64,000 nucleotides of DNA from JAKASV01 sp963754845 (GCA_963754845.1 CAVWHE010000006.1:1-64000); one strand, 5' to 3'. Shown: positions 27,911 to 37,756, counted from the stretch's first letter. Translations and numbers: made by a program. Notes: a model not told the origin generated them from the sequence alone.

Positions 27911-29632
27911 TACAGTACAACGCAACGCTGCTTGCCAAACGGCAACATCAGGGTACGCACTGCCCGCGCTCGCCGATCCTGCTGCGCAGTACACGCAATC
28001 ACCTGAACACGCGCACCAGTCGACGGCGTTAACAGCACTATTAAACTGCGCCCCTGCGATGGCCTTCAAAACGTGCTCATGCGGGGCCCGTTCATAGATG
28101 ATAACGTTGGCCTGCTGTCCGAGCGCGTTGTCTAAAATTCCGGCAGCGGCCAGATATTTACACGGACAGCTCGGGTACCAAGCGACGCTCTTGATGCTTT
28201 TAAGACCATTTGCAGCCATCGTTGCACTTGCAAACTCTTTGAGCCCAAGATCATTGGCCAGAGCGTAAAGAACGACGTTTTTCCCCTGCGTATTTGCCGG
28301 CGTGCAACCAACGGCAAGAATGGGCATATTCGGGCACGTGGCACCGGGACAGCACCAGGAAAGCATGTTGACAGCCCCGGAACAGCACCGTTGGGCAATC
28401 GGGCTCGGTTGCCCGATATCGGAGGCCGCTGCATCGGTAAAGGCGTACACAAAGATGACGGGATTGGCGCACACGGGGACCCGTTTAACACGGCACGGCG
28501 CAGAACCAGAACGGTCGCCATCGACCGACCTGCCGGTGCTCGTTGTAGCGACAGGTGAAACATTTTGAAAAAAGTGTTGGCAACACGGCCACGTTGAGCC
28601 GTTGGAACAACATAGAGTTTGATTGGACTGGCAGTAGGCCATATTGGCACAGTTGCAGCACGGTCCGCCCGGCCCTGACGGCGTGCAGCACGCCGCGCTG
28701 TTGGTCGTGCAGTAATCGTTATGTGAACAAAGACACGCAAGAGTCTCCTGACACGCAGGATTGCTGCAGTTGGGAGTTTCAGGGTCGCACGGCGTGCCGC
28801 CGGCTGCTAATAAGGGCGGGTATCCCGCTCTGCAGCACCACGACAGCGCCATAACCGTGACGGGGGTCTGAAGAGAGTACGTCGGATCGTCAGAAATGCA
28901 GGACTCGGAGTTGTTATAAGGGGGGCCGTAAAAGGAGAGAACGCGCGCTGTTGCTCCGTCAGTTCCTGCTGTTCCCCCGATGGCCAGGCAAGCGAGGTCA
29001 ATGGCATCGTCGGTGATATCGGGGACGTACGCACCGCACGACCTACAAAGCCACGCGAGAGAATACAGAGGAGCTCCGTGAGTATAGCCGGTAACGCAGT
29101 CAAAAGCGAGATCGCCCCCTAGCGTATCAAGCACATATACGAGCACATCGCCCGTGGCACCGCTGCCGAACGACCCGTCGGTAAGGTTGGAACCGGCAAC
29201 GGCAAGATAGTACAGGTCATCGCCAGCGTAACACCAGGCAAGGGCGTTGACAGTATTTCCCGTAGCAATTGTCAGCGCCACATCCAAGCTCCCGGTATCT
29301 GTATCGATCGTATAAATACGCACCGTTGCCCCATCGATGGGACTTTGAACACCACCGATAGCGAGCGCACAAAAACTCATACCGGTATCGTCGAAAAAAG
29401 CGTTGGCCGGGCAACACCAGGCGACAGCATTCACGTCGGCACCGTGTATCTCATTGTATTTATAAAGGAGGCTCCCTGAATGGCCGCAGGAACGTGAAAG
29501 CAGCTTTGGAGCAGCGCTGTCCAACGGAGTGCCGGCCCAAAAATACGTTGGTACAAGAGAGAGCAAAACTATCGCGTAACAAAAACCGACACCTAAAGAC
29601 GCTGAAACCGAACCGTGCTTTCTGAAAACCAT
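27908..29632 (-). CDS. Secreted Cys-rich beta-propeller-like protein (paralogue 2)
   Basis: The 574-residue paralogue of the protein at 9148-10581 has a signal peptide (LGVGFCYAIVLLSLVPTYFWAG) and WD40-like units marked VNAVAWCC, VNALAWCY, LYSLAWLC, VMALSWCC, VNMLSWCC, IKSVAWYP and VNAVDWCA. Between units 4 and 5 it carries an extra insert of about 90 residues packed with cysteine (CDPETPNCSNPAC, CCTPSGPGGPCCNC, CCSNGSTWPCC), which suggests a disulphide-rich or metal-binding loop. ATG 29632 is chosen because GAGGG lies seven bases upstream. The stop codon touches the repeat array boundary, so an array insertion or recombination may have set the present C-terminus. The function is unknown. Confidence 0.8.
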   Translation of the reverse strand: MVFRKHGSVSASLGVGFCYAIVLLSLVPTYFWAGTPLDSAAPKLLSRSCGHSGSLLYKYNEIHGADVNAVAWCCPANAFFDDTGMSFCALAIGGVQSPIDGATVRIYTIDTDTGSLDVALTIATGNTVNALAWCYAGDDLYYLAVAGSNLTDGSFGSGATGDVLVYVLDTLGGDLAFDCVTGYTHGAPLYSLAWLCRSCGAYVPDITDDAIDLACLAIGGTAGTDGATARVLSFYGPPYNNSESCISDDPTYSLQTPVTVMALSWCCRAGYPPLLAAGGTPCDPETPNCSNPACQETLACLCSHNDYCTTNSAACCTPSGPGGPCCNCANMAYCQSNQTLCCSNGSTWPCCQHFFQNVSPVATTSTGRSVDGDRSGSAPCRVKRVPVCANPVIFVYAFTDAAASDIGQPSPIAQRCCSGAVNMLSWCCPGATCPNMPILAVGCTPANTQGKNVVLYALANDLGLKEFASATMAANGLKSIKSVAWYPSCPCKYLAAAGILDNALGQQANVIIYERAPHEHVLKAIAGAQFNSAVNAVDWCACSGDCVYCAAGSASAGSAYPDVAVWQAALRCTV

Positions 29633-29956
29633 AACGTTGCCCTCTTTTTGAGGCGGTGGCAATCACGTGCTTCTTTTTCAAAAACAACAATCGCCGCACT
29701 CCGTTTTACGCTTCTCCATATGAGCTTGCGTGCCCAGACATGCCAAAAGAACCACCATCATCAGGATATGGCTTCCGGCCTTACCTTTATCAACGTAGTT
29801 TTGAAGTGCCATGGCATGGATCCCTTTTTTTGCACGTCATCGTTAATTTTGGAACCTCGCGTATCTGCACTGTTATCACGATATCACAACGCCCAAGCAC
29901 ACCGAAACACTTAACTTTTAAGCGATGGGATTTTTGGCTTAAACAACGAGAATTTT
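29633..29956. other. 324-bp intergenic region
   Basis: This lies between the propeller start and the end of the fucosyltransferase-like gene, both leftward. I see no convincing gene, repeat or terminator, only the Shine-Dalgarno of the propeller gene at its left end. Confidence 0.5.
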
Positions 29957-31046
29957 TTAGCGTGGCTTTGGTACAAGGTCTTTAAGTGCCTCGTCGGCGA
30001 GCTCTTTCAATTCATCCTCACGTGCCTGTTCATAGGTGAGTCTCTTGAGATCTTTACCGGATGAGTCACGAAAGACAATGCGTGTTTCAGGAACACGAAG
30101 ATGGTTACCCGACCACTGAGTTTTTTGAAGCGACATAACGATCCTGTGGCGCGTCATGAGCTCGGCCACGCATGGAAAATTCGACTGCGAGCGTATGAGA
30201 CAATCAAAGTGCGTAAGGACAAGCATATCGGTAAGGATGCTTCTTTGGTCTTGTTTGTTATTGCGACTGTAATCCCACATAATTGTTGATCCTGGAACGC
30301 GCGTTTTAAACCTTTCAAGAAGGGCCGCTGGATCTTTGTCATCGGTGAAAATACAGATGTAGAGCGGCCGTTCGCCGATAAGGCGCACGAACCTGCGCAA
30401 CTGATCGACGTAAAACTGTTCTGGGGGAAATTTCATGGGCCATCCACCGTCGGCTCCAGAGCGGTGAGCTTCAAAAAATTGCTCCGAATATTGCGTCGAC
30501 CCTAGGGCCGGATCGCCACCGGAACCTTTGCGCACGTGAACAGCAACCGAAATGCGACCTTGAGGGATGACGGGAGCAGGTACGGCAACGATAGGCTGCA
30601 GCATAGCTCGGTATTTTTTCGTAAATGACGGGCTCACGTACAACGGCGTCACAAATACCTTGTCCGCACGAGGTGGCAATGGCAAGTATCGAAGATTCGA
30701 AGGCATCAACGGGGGGTATTTCCCTTATGACAATTTTATGCGCATAGCCTCTTTCAAAGCCCGCGGGGCGCGGTTTCTCATACTTCGATAGCGCAAAGTA
30801 ATCATGCCCACGAAAGGGCTTGAAAAAAAACGGGATGTCATACTTGAGTGAAATATATTTTGCTACGCAGTAGAACAAAAGTTGGTCCCCGAGACGGCCT
30901 CCTCCTTCGTGTGTAATGGCGATGTTTCTTTGTGCCACTGGCTCGCGGACACCGCACGAGCTGTGGACAACCATCACAAACATACCAGAAATGATGACAA
31001 CACAGACCAGAGTGGCACCAATCCTTCGCATGTTTTCTTGTTTCAT
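29957..31046 (-). pseudogene. Frameshifted fucosyltransferase-like glycosyltransferase
   Basis: Two overlapping frames together make one protein of about 360 residues. The first part, from ATG 31046 (AAGGAG nine bases upstream), has a type II membrane anchor (LVCVVIISGMFVMVV) and GGGRLGDQLLFYCVAKYISL, like the GGxGNQ motif of GT11-type alpha-1,2-fucosyltransferases. The second part has VAVHVRKGSGGD (the HxRxG/D donor motif) and IFTDDKDPAALL. The frames meet at a G6 tract (30711-30716), and removing one base restores a continuous frame through IPPLMPSNLRYLPLP. It may be a phase-variable gene, a recent pseudogene or a sequence error. It follows potD by 55 bp. The role would be surface glycan decoration. 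Confidence 0.7.
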
Positions 31047-31101
31047 AAATAGGATCTCCTTATTTTTGTTTTTTGACGGCCTTACTTGGCGTACGCGGCT
31101 T

Positions 31102-32205
31102 TCAGCACGATCCTCCTGTGTCGTGAGCATCAGCCATGAGTTCTATCCAAATTTCATTGAGAACTTTTTCTGGTATTTTCGCCCTGAAAAAAGCCATACG
31201 GGCGAACTGCGTGTCGGGGGGGCAAAATTGTTCGTTTTCGCTTTTTTGCAAGCGCCTGATCGGCGGGCACATACCGTAAAGTTCGCGGTGGCGCTCGAGG
31301 ACATCGGCACGATACAGGTAATTAATAAATTCGTAGGCAAGATCGTCCTTGGTGCTTTTTCCTGCAAGAGCGAAAGAATCTATGACAACAAAACCCCCCT
31401 CGCGTGGAACGATAAAATCGATATAAGGATGGGTTTTTTTGATGCGCAAAACATCTGGTCCCGTGGCAACAACAACGGGACAACTCTGGCTTAAAAGGAG
31501 ATTTTCGGCACCGCTTTCCGTGTACGCTTCGACCCACGCGCGTTGCTCAGAAAGTACTTTTTGTATCGCACGAATATGTTCTGAGCCAATTTCGTCTTGA
31601 GCTCCGAAGAGATAAAAACAGGCAAGGAGAACGGCCTCGCGGGCTGATTCGGGCATACCGACTGTCCAGGACACTTTGTTTTTGTCAAAAATAAGCCCCC
31701 ACGAAGCCTCAGGAACCGGACCATTGCCATTGTTATTGAAAAAACGCGTGTCAATCCCGAGGCCGTAAACTGCCCAAAGGTAGGGAAGAGTGTATTTGTT
31801 GCCCCTATCAAAATAAAGGTCAAGGAGCTTGCCATCGAGTTCGTGCCAAAAACGGATTTTCGTTGTATCTATCCTTTTTATAAGGCCGTCATCAACGAGC
31901 GCCTGGACGATGTAGTCGGAGGGAATTATAATATCGTAGCCTGTGCCACCTGTCGCCTTGAGTTTGCTAAAAAGCTCTTCATTTGTTTCGTAGTAGCTCA
32001 CATTGACCTTGATGCCCGTCTCTCGCTCAAAGGCTTGCAAGCACGTATTGTCAATGAGCATGGGCCATGTGAAAACGTTGATGCTTCGCGAGCCTTTAAA
32101 AAGCTGAATTACGTGAGAGAATCCCACAAAAACGAGGAGTACGCAGAGCCAAAAAACAAACATCAAACTACGTACAGCAACGGTAGTCCAGTGTGTGCAG
32201 AGCAT
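31102..32205 (-). CDS. potD: Spermidine/putrescine-binding protein PotD
   Basis: This is the extracytoplasmic substrate-binding subunit of a polyamine ABC importer. It has an N-terminal signal or anchor (LMFVFWLCVLLVFVGF), then INVFTWPMLID, FERETGIKVNVSYYETNEELFSKL, GYDIIIPSDYIV and LPYLWAVYGLGID, in the order of the PotD/PotF family. ATG 32205 follows CGGAGA six bases upstream; the frame is open to 32256 but with weaker starts. It is the fourth transporter gene in the run. Polyamine uptake from a host fits an organism with reduced biosynthesis. Confidence 0.9.
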   Translation of the reverse strand: MLCTHWTTVAVRSLMFVFWLCVLLVFVGFSHVIQLFKGSRSINVFTWPMLIDNTCLQAFERETGIKVNVSYYETNEELFSKLKATGGTGYDIIIPSDYIVQALVDDGLIKRIDTTKIRFWHELDGKLLDLYFDRGNKYTLPYLWAVYGLGIDTRFFNNNGNGPVPEASWGLIFDKNKVSWTVGMPESAREAVLLACFYLFGAQDEIGSEHIRAIQKVLSEQRAWVEAYTESGAENLLLSQSCPVVVATGPDVLRIKKTHPYIDFIVPREGGFVVIDSFALAGKSTKDDLAYEFINYLYRADVLERHRELYGMCPPIRRLQKSENEQFCPPDTQFARMAFFRAKIPEKVLNEIWIELMADAHDTGGSC

Positions 32206-32277
32206 ACGTAGTCTCCGAAGGATTACAAACATTGTTCCCGGCGCTGATATCACCAAAACTTAGTGTATCGCGAACGT

Positions 32278-33063
32278 TTACCCCGTGAAAGAAAAACCTT
32301 TGCGCGTTTGCATGAATGCCATGAGAACAATAATAAAGCTCCCGAAACCAAGGAGGACAACCGAAAGAGCGTTGACCATAGGAGAGCCTCCCGCGCGTAC
32401 GGCGGAAAAAATATAGAGGGGTAGCGTTTGCACCTGAGCCCCGGCGCAAAAAAACGCTATCAAGAAATCATCAAGCGATACGACAAAAATAAGAAGCGAT
32501 GAGGCCACGAGCGAAGGAGTTAAAAGCGGGAGAATAATTTTGCCAAATGTTTGCAGGTGCGTTGCCCCCAGGTCAAGCGAAGCCTCGCTGAGGTGTTTTT
32601 CAAGTTCAGCATACCGTGCATTGATCGTGGGGACTGCATAACCGAGACCCAGGAGTGTGTGCCCGGCAATAAGGGTCGTGTAACCGAGTGGTACGTGAAG
32701 AAGCGAGAAAAAACCCAGAAGGCCAACGGCGACGATAACTTCCGGAACAAGGAGGGCCCCGTAAAAGAGTGCAAAAAAGCGACGAAATCTATCGGGGCTG
32801 TAACACACAAGAAAAGCCGCCATCGTTATGCTGAGAAAGACGCTTGAAAGTGCAACAATGAGTGAATCACGCAAGGCAAGCCATGCTTGGCGTGAGGCAA
32901 AAAGCTGCACGTACCAACGCAAGGAAAAGCCTCCCCACTCGTAGGCCACTGATGAGGAACTCAATGAAAAAACGACAAGAACGGCGATGGGAACGTAGAG
33001 AAAAATAAAAAAAAGGGCAACGAACATCGGCAGAGCTACGCGTGAGCACGATGTGCTTTTCAT
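32278..33063 (-). CDS. potC: Polyamine ABC permease PotC
   Basis: The 261-residue inner-membrane permease has six predicted helices and the binding-protein-dependent transport loop LSEASLDLGATHLQTFGKIILPLL, which docks with the ATPase. The YEWGGFSLRWYVQLF and LDDFLIAFFCAG segments are typical of PotC. ATG 33063 has an excellent AAGGAGAGG. It starts 12 bp after potB. Confidence 0.92.
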   Translation of the reverse strand: MKSTSCSRVALPMFVALFFIFLYVPIAVLVVFSLSSSSVAYEWGGFSLRWYVQLFASRQAWLALRDSLIVALSSVFLSITMAAFLVCYSPDRFRRFFALFYGALLVPEVIVAVGLLGFFSLLHVPLGYTTLIAGHTLLGLGYAVPTINARYAELEKHLSEASLDLGATHLQTFGKIILPLLTPSLVASSLLIFVVSLDDFLIAFFCAGAQVQTLPLYIFSAVRAGGSPMVNALSVVLLGFGSFIIVLMAFMQTRKGFSFTG

Positions 33064-33075
33064 CTTTGCCTCTCC

Positions 33076-33948
33076 TTATGAGCCACGCGTTTTAACAACG
33101 CCCGCTTGCTTGCTTAAGTAACGGTATATAAAAAACGACGCGCATACGACAACACAGCTACTTATACACGTAAAAGCCGAGCCCAGGGCAAAATTGCGCA
33201 CCGTCAGATAGTAATACGAAATGAGCGAGCCGACGAACATTTGTTTGCCTCCCCCCAGGAGCGCGGGGATAACAAATTCGCCAAAAACAGGGATAAAGAC
33301 GAGAAAAAAACCCGTACGCACGCCCGGCGAAGAAAGAGGCATGATGACGTGAAGCCACGTTGCCCACCACCGCGCCCCGAGATCAAGTGACGCCTCAATG
33401 AGCCGCTCGTCGAGCTTTTCGAAAATTGCATAGAGCGGCAAAATCATGAAGGGAACGTAGCAGTATACCATGCCCACGTACACGGCCCACGGCGTGTTGA
33501 GTATGTGGACGGGGCTTCCGACAATACCGAGTTTCAAAAGAATGGTATTGAGAAGACCCGCGCGACCAAGCATAAAGAACCATGCGTAGGCCTGTATGAG
33601 AAGGTTGACGCTAAAAGGGAGCATGACGAGAAAAAGGAGGACATTTTTCCAACGCCGGGCACGGCGCGCAATGAAATAGGCGACAGGGTATCCCACGACA
33701 AGACATACCGTCGCCGTGGAAAATGCCAAAAAGAGCGACCGGCGTATGATGGCCAGGTAAGGCCAATCGATAAAGTTCACGTAATTGCCGAGACTCATGA
33801 TGGAAAATGCCGATGTCGATGATGTCGTCACACAAAAACTTTGCGCAATAACCGTGGTGAGGGGAACGTAAAAAAAGAGGACGATCCAGGCAACCGCCGG
33901 CATGGAAACAAAAAACGCCACGTCCTTGCGCACTAAAAACTTGAACAT
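33076..33948 (-). CDS. potB: Polyamine ABC permease PotB
   Basis: The 290-residue partner permease has six helices and the EAA-type loop LIEASLDLGARWWATWLHVIMP. The N-terminal segment SMGNYVNFIDWPYLAIIRRSL-like region and PVFGEFVIPALLGGGKQM are characteristic of PotB. ATG 33948 follows AGGGG at five bases. It lies between potA and potC. Confidence 0.92.
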   Translation of the reverse strand: MFKFLVRKDVAFFVSMPAVAWIVLFFYVPLTTVIAQSFCVTTSSTSAFSIMSLGNYVNFIDWPYLAIIRRSLFLAFSTATVCLVVGYPVAYFIARRARRWKNVLLFLVMLPFSVNLLIQAYAWFFMLGRAGLLNTILLKLGIVGSPVHILNTPWAVYVGMVYCYVPFMILPLYAIFEKLDERLIEASLDLGARWWATWLHVIMPLSSPGVRTGFFLVFIPVFGEFVIPALLGGGKQMFVGSLISYYYLTVRNFALGSAFTCISSCVVVCASFFIYRYLSKQAGVVKTRGS

Positions 33949-33966
33949 CTGCGCCCCTACACATCT

Positions 33967-35064
33967 CTATTGTTCGAGTATGACCACGTTTTCCTTCTGC
34001 CAGTACATAGTGACTTCATCGTCGTAGTCGATGACTTCCTGGGGAAAGTGCTCCTCATTTTGCTCAAAAACACGCACGACGGCTCCTCCACGAATTTGAA
34101 CATTGTAGCGAGTCGAGCTGCCGTGGTACACGATGGTTTTTACGCTGCCACACACGTGATTGGAAAAACCCGTCAGAGGCTTTTTGCTGATATCTATTTT
34201 TTCAGGACGCAGGCTCATGAGTACAGTGGCACCATGGTGTGCCCACGATTTATCAGGTGGAACAACAACACGACACAGTCCCAGCCCATCGATGGCAATG
34301 GTTGATTCGCCATCTTCAAGATTAAGAATGCCCTTGAAGATATTGGTTGTGCCGACAAATTTTGCAACAAAGGACGACGTAGGAAATTCGTAAATTTCCT
34401 TGGGCGTCCCGACCTGTTCAACGTCTCCATCGTAGTTCATAATTGCCATCGAATCGGCAACCGTGAGGGCCTCGAGTTGGTCGTGAGTTATGTATACGAA
34501 CGTCGAACCAAGGACATCCTGAAGTTCTATGAGCTCAACGAGCATGCGTTCGCGGAGCTTCATATCAAGCGCAGCAAGCGGCTCGTCAAGCAGAAGAACG
34601 TCTGGTTTATTAATGACGGCACGCGCCAGAGCAACACGCTGCTGTTGGCCACCTGAAAGTTGTTGAATCGAGCGCGTGATCATTTTTTCAAGGTGGACCA
34701 TGACGAGAGCGTCGTGCACACGCTCGGCGACGACATCTTCGGCGAAGCCTTTGACGCGAAGTCCATACGCAACATTGTCAAATACGTTGAGATGAGGGAA
34801 AAGAGCGTAGTTTTGAAAGACTGTATTGACGCGCCGTTCGTTGATCGGCATGGCCGTAATGTCCTGATTGCCCAAGAAAATGCGCCCGGCATCGACGGAT
34901 TCAAAGCCGGCAATGAGGCGCAGCAACGTCGTCTTGCCACTTCCGCTCGGGCCTAAAATGGCAAAGAACTTGCCACCGGGTATGGTCAACGTGAGATCAT
35001 CGAAAACAACGGCATCGGCAAAGCGTTTCCTGACGTGCTCAAGTCTAATGCTCCTCGTGTCCAT
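33967..35064 (-). CDS. potA: Polyamine ABC ATPase PotA
   Basis: This nucleotide-binding subunit powers the importer. It has Walker A GPSGSGKTT, Q-loop VFQNYALFPHLNV, signature LSGGQQQRVALARA, Walker B PDVLLLDEPLAALD and switch His in YITHDQLEAL, then a C-terminal TOBE regulatory domain (about residues 235-365). ATG 35064 gives a start at the usual distance from the first beta strand; ATG 35082 is also in frame. Either start overlaps the upstream membrane-protein gene, so translation is coupled. Confidence 0.93.
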   Translation of the reverse strand: MDTRSIRLEHVRKRFADAVVFDDLTLTIPGGKFFAILGPSGSGKTTLLRLIAGFESVDAGRIFLGNQDITAMPINERRVNTVFQNYALFPHLNVFDNVAYGLRVKGFAEDVVAERVHDALVMVHLEKMITRSIQQLSGGQQQRVALARAVINKPDVLLLDEPLAALDMKLRERMLVELIELQDVLGSTFVYITHDQLEALTVADSMAIMNYDGDVEQVGTPKEIYEFPTSSFVAKFVGTTNIFKGILNLEDGESTIAIDGLGLCRVVVPPDKSWAHHGATVLMSLRPEKIDISKKPLTGFSNHVCGSVKTIVYHGSSTRYNVQIRGGAVVRVFEQNEEHFPQEVIDYDDEVTMYWQKENVVILEQ

Positions 35065-35734
35065 CTCCACGCGTCCCTGCAAAGAAAATGGGAACTACAA
35101 CATCCGACATTGAACATGGTATCACGACGGCAATGATGAGAAAAATAAAAACAAAGCCGATGTCATGGTACCACGTGATAAAACCGTGCGAGACAAGGTA
35201 GAAGGCTGCCGCTAGCGAGCTCACGAGCGTGTGGATGCTGTGGGAAAAAACCGAATACATGGGTTGCATCGACGTGCGATGCCTGCTCATGATAAAACCA
35301 TTGGCAATGCCAACGCCAAGAAACGGCACAACCTTGGTTATATCGGTGACAAAGCAAATGTGAAGCCTCATGGGAACGCCCAAAAGTCTGCCACCAATGT
35401 AGGGTAAAAGTACATCCGACATGACGCAAAACGTTATGGGGCATACAACGGCCAGAAGAAGCGCCTGCCACACATTGCGCGAAAAGCGAAAGAACGTTAT
35501 AACGGTCCCCGTTGCAGCAAAAACGATGTGCATAAAGTGAAAACTATGAAAGAGAATAGTGGCACCATCGCAGAGAGCTGCTTCATTGCGGTCGGCAACG
35601 AAGAAAAAACTTGCAAAACTCAGGATGACAAGAGCAAAAGCGACAGAAAAAATGGCATAGGGAACATGAGCCACCACCTCTTTGATGATGACGTGCGAGT
35701 CACAGCAATGTCGATGTCCACAGTGGTCGTTCAT
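35045..35734 (-). CDS. Six-helix membrane protein with His/Cys-rich N-terminus
   Basis: About 229 residues with six hydrophobic segments and no recognised family. The cytoplasmic-looking N-terminus is rich in His and Cys (NDHCGHRHCCDSH) and could bind metal. The C-terminus ends GDGHEEH. Two internal half-repeats share the motif MSDVxxP (FCVMSDVLLPYIGG in helix 3 and CSMSDVVVPIFF in helix 6), hinting at an inverted or duplicated fold. ATG 35734 has GGGAG about ten bases upstream; ATG 35743 is the alternative. It overlaps potA by 20 bp, so it belongs to the polyamine operon. A role as an accessory or separate transporter is inference only. Confidence 0.7.
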   Translation of the reverse strand: MNDHCGHRHCCDSHVIIKEVVAHVPYAIFSVAFALVILSFASFFFVADRNEAALCDGATILFHSFHFMHIVFAATGTVITFFRFSRNVWQALLLAVVCPITFCVMSDVLLPYIGGRLLGVPMRLHICFVTDITKVVPFLGVGIANGFIMSRHRTSMQPMYSVFSHSIHTLVSSLAAAFYLVSHGFITWYHDIGFVFIFLIIAVVIPCSMSDVVVPIFFAGTRGDGHEEH

Positions 35735-35958
35735 GCCTTCCATGCTCCCGTAACCATGATACTGAACGCTGACGAGCGCCGATGCGTGCGACAACGCACA
35801 GCAACAATAGCGTTTTTTTGCCCGTAAATCAAAAGAATCGTGCAGAGCCCACAATGATGCGCTCTGCACATAATCCTCTACGCCGCAAGAACAATTGTGA
35901 GGTACGTATAAGCCGGTAGCTCACGATGTTTTTTCAAGCCCGCCGTACTTTGTAACAA

Positions 35959-36552
35959 TCAGGCTGGGGTTGCCAACGAGTCGCTCGGCATGATAACGCC
36001 AAAATTTTTACTGCGACCCTTCACTATTTCGAAGGGCCGATTTAGTGCCCCCGCAACATCAGTGAAAAGCTTATAATCTCCTTTGCGATTAACATCATCG
36101 AAAATCATGATGCAATTAGTTTTAAAAAGCGCCAGATTGGTATAGAAGCCATAGCGGGAATTTTCGTTAATACCGACCGGACCGTCGATCAAAATAAGAT
36201 CGTACTGGTGGGGAAGTTGAGTTTTGAGGACGTTAACATCGTACCAACCGTTAACTAGGAGAGCGTAAATGTAATGTGAGTCAAACCGATTGAGCCACTT
36301 TTTGTCATGCTCTACGGAATAAACGGTATAGTGTTTGACAAGCTCGCCAGTTGCCCATCCACTTCCCAATTCAAGCACTGTTTTTCCGTCAGGCAGGACG
36401 CTCAAGATGTAGTCAAAAAGTTGCCTCTCAACCGCCCAGCCTCCAAAATCGCGTTCGATGTCCTCGCTGTTCGCGTCCATAAGTTCACCGGCGGCCTCAC
36501 ATGCTGCGGTTGTAAGCATCAAAAAAAAGAAGCCAAAGATAATGCTTTTCAT
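35959..36552 (-). CDS. Exported SAM-methyltransferase-like protein
   Basis: The 197-residue protein starts with a signal peptide (MKSIIFGFFFLMLTTAACEA). A Rossmann methyltransferase core follows, with motif I TVLELGSGWATGELVKHY, acidic motif II YSVEHDK, and YDLILIDGPVG at the post-I/motif IV position, then IMIFDDVNRKGDY. Most methyltransferases using SAM are cytosolic, so the export signal is odd. GGGAG lies ten bases before ATG 36552. It is upstream of, and not closely joined to, the pot operon. The substrate is unknown; a sugar or a host-facing target is possible if SAM is available where it acts. Confidence 0.75.
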   Translation of the reverse strand: MKSIIFGFFFLMLTTAACEAAGELMDANSEDIERDFGGWAVERQLFDYILSVLPDGKTVLELGSGWATGELVKHYTVYSVEHDKKWLNRFDSHYIYALLVNGWYDVNVLKTQLPHQYDLILIDGPVGINENSRYGFYTNLALFKTNCIMIFDDVNRKGDYKLFTDVAGALNRPFEIVKGRSKNFGVIMPSDSLATPA

Positions 36553-36639
36553 CTCACATCACTCCCATTTAGGTTTTCCAATATCAGCCTTTGTGCGCTT
36601 TCTTTTACGCACTCATAGTTTCGTCGGCACAGTCAAGTA

Positions 36640-37756
36640 TGAAGTGCAACACTTTAAAATTTCGAGTTGAAACGTTGTTTTGGTGGTAAAAAAGGTCATC
36701 TGCATCCTGCCGCTCCTTTCTGTTTCACATCAATTCCCGCGTGTATTTCGCGGGGCGTATAAAACCCCAAACAGGCGAGTGGAATATTGTTTATGAGGTC
36801 AGCAACCTCGTCAAGCCGCTCCTGTGTTATATGTGCTTCATCGACCTTAAAGGGTAAGAAGCGCCGGATACGCTTGTGTACATTTTCAACGGACCCTTTT
36901 TGCCATGGGGCTCCCGGATCGCAAAAGTACGTTGATATACCCAAGTTTTTTGTTATCTGCCCATGGAGGGTGAACTCTGAACCGTTATCGAACGTTATGC
37001 TCTTGACACCGAGAGTCTTGGCGAGATTTTCCATGGAGTCTATAATCATTTGTGATCTTTTTGAACAATTCTTCGTGAGCATGATCATTCTGCTTTTTCT
37101 GTCTATAAGAGTGAGTACGTTGCTTGACAGACTCCCAGAATTAAAGAAAAGATCGCCCTCAAGATGTCCGAGCTGGTCGCGTTTTTCGATATCCTTTGGT
37201 CTGTCATGGATCGAAACACGGTCGGGTATACTCGTTAATGGCTTTCGCGCTCTCAACACGCCTCGCTTCGGTCGCTTTTGCGGCAAGAACGTATAGAGTC
37301 CTCGCTCAATGCCGTCACTGCTGTAAATCCACGCATAGACCGCCTCTTTGGTTATAGCTTCATTGGCTTTCTCCATCGACCAACGTCCAGCGATTGTTCC
37401 AGGAGACCAACCTTGCTTGAGCTTTCCCTCGACATACTCGGTAAATCCCTTGATACGTACTGCTTTGTAGCCGTGATGCGCCTTTCGTTTATCCGTGAGC
37501 TCCTTCCTGGGCGCGCTGCGGATAATGATAAAAACCTTGCTCGTTGCTATTTCTTCTCAACTCCCTACTGATCGTTGATGGCGCTCTTTCCAGACTTCGA
37601 GCTATGAAGCGAGCTGATTGGCCGCTGTTGTGAACTTAAAAAATCTTTGCTCTTTCTGCCTGCGAAATTTGTGTATACTTTCTCATGCAACACCTTTTTC
37701 CTGTTGGATTTTTTGCATATAAAATAATTATATAACAGGATAGGTGTTGCACTTCA
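36640..37756 (-). mobile_element. IS30-family insertion sequence, decayed
   Basis: This element of about 1.1 kb is bounded by TGAAGTGCAACAC at 36640-36652 and its inverted copy GTGTTGCACTTCA at 37744-37756. It encloses a transposase with IS30 features. No clear target duplication is seen. The transposase is interrupted, so the copy should be inactive. Confidence 0.75.
36696..37686 (-). pseudogene. IS30-family transposase, broken
   Basis: From ATG 37686 the frame reads MRKYTQISQAERAKIF, then a TAA, then VHNSGQSARFIARSLERAP and STISRELRRN, the IS30 helix-turn-helix. Near 37505 the frame shifts, and the rest runs on to 36696 with WSPGTIAGRWSMEKA, then the DDE core: GHLEGDLF, SITFDNGSEF and APWQKGSVENVHKRIRRFLP. 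The last 226 residues form an uninterrupted frame. One nonsense codon and one frameshift make it a pseudogene. Confidence 0.85.
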
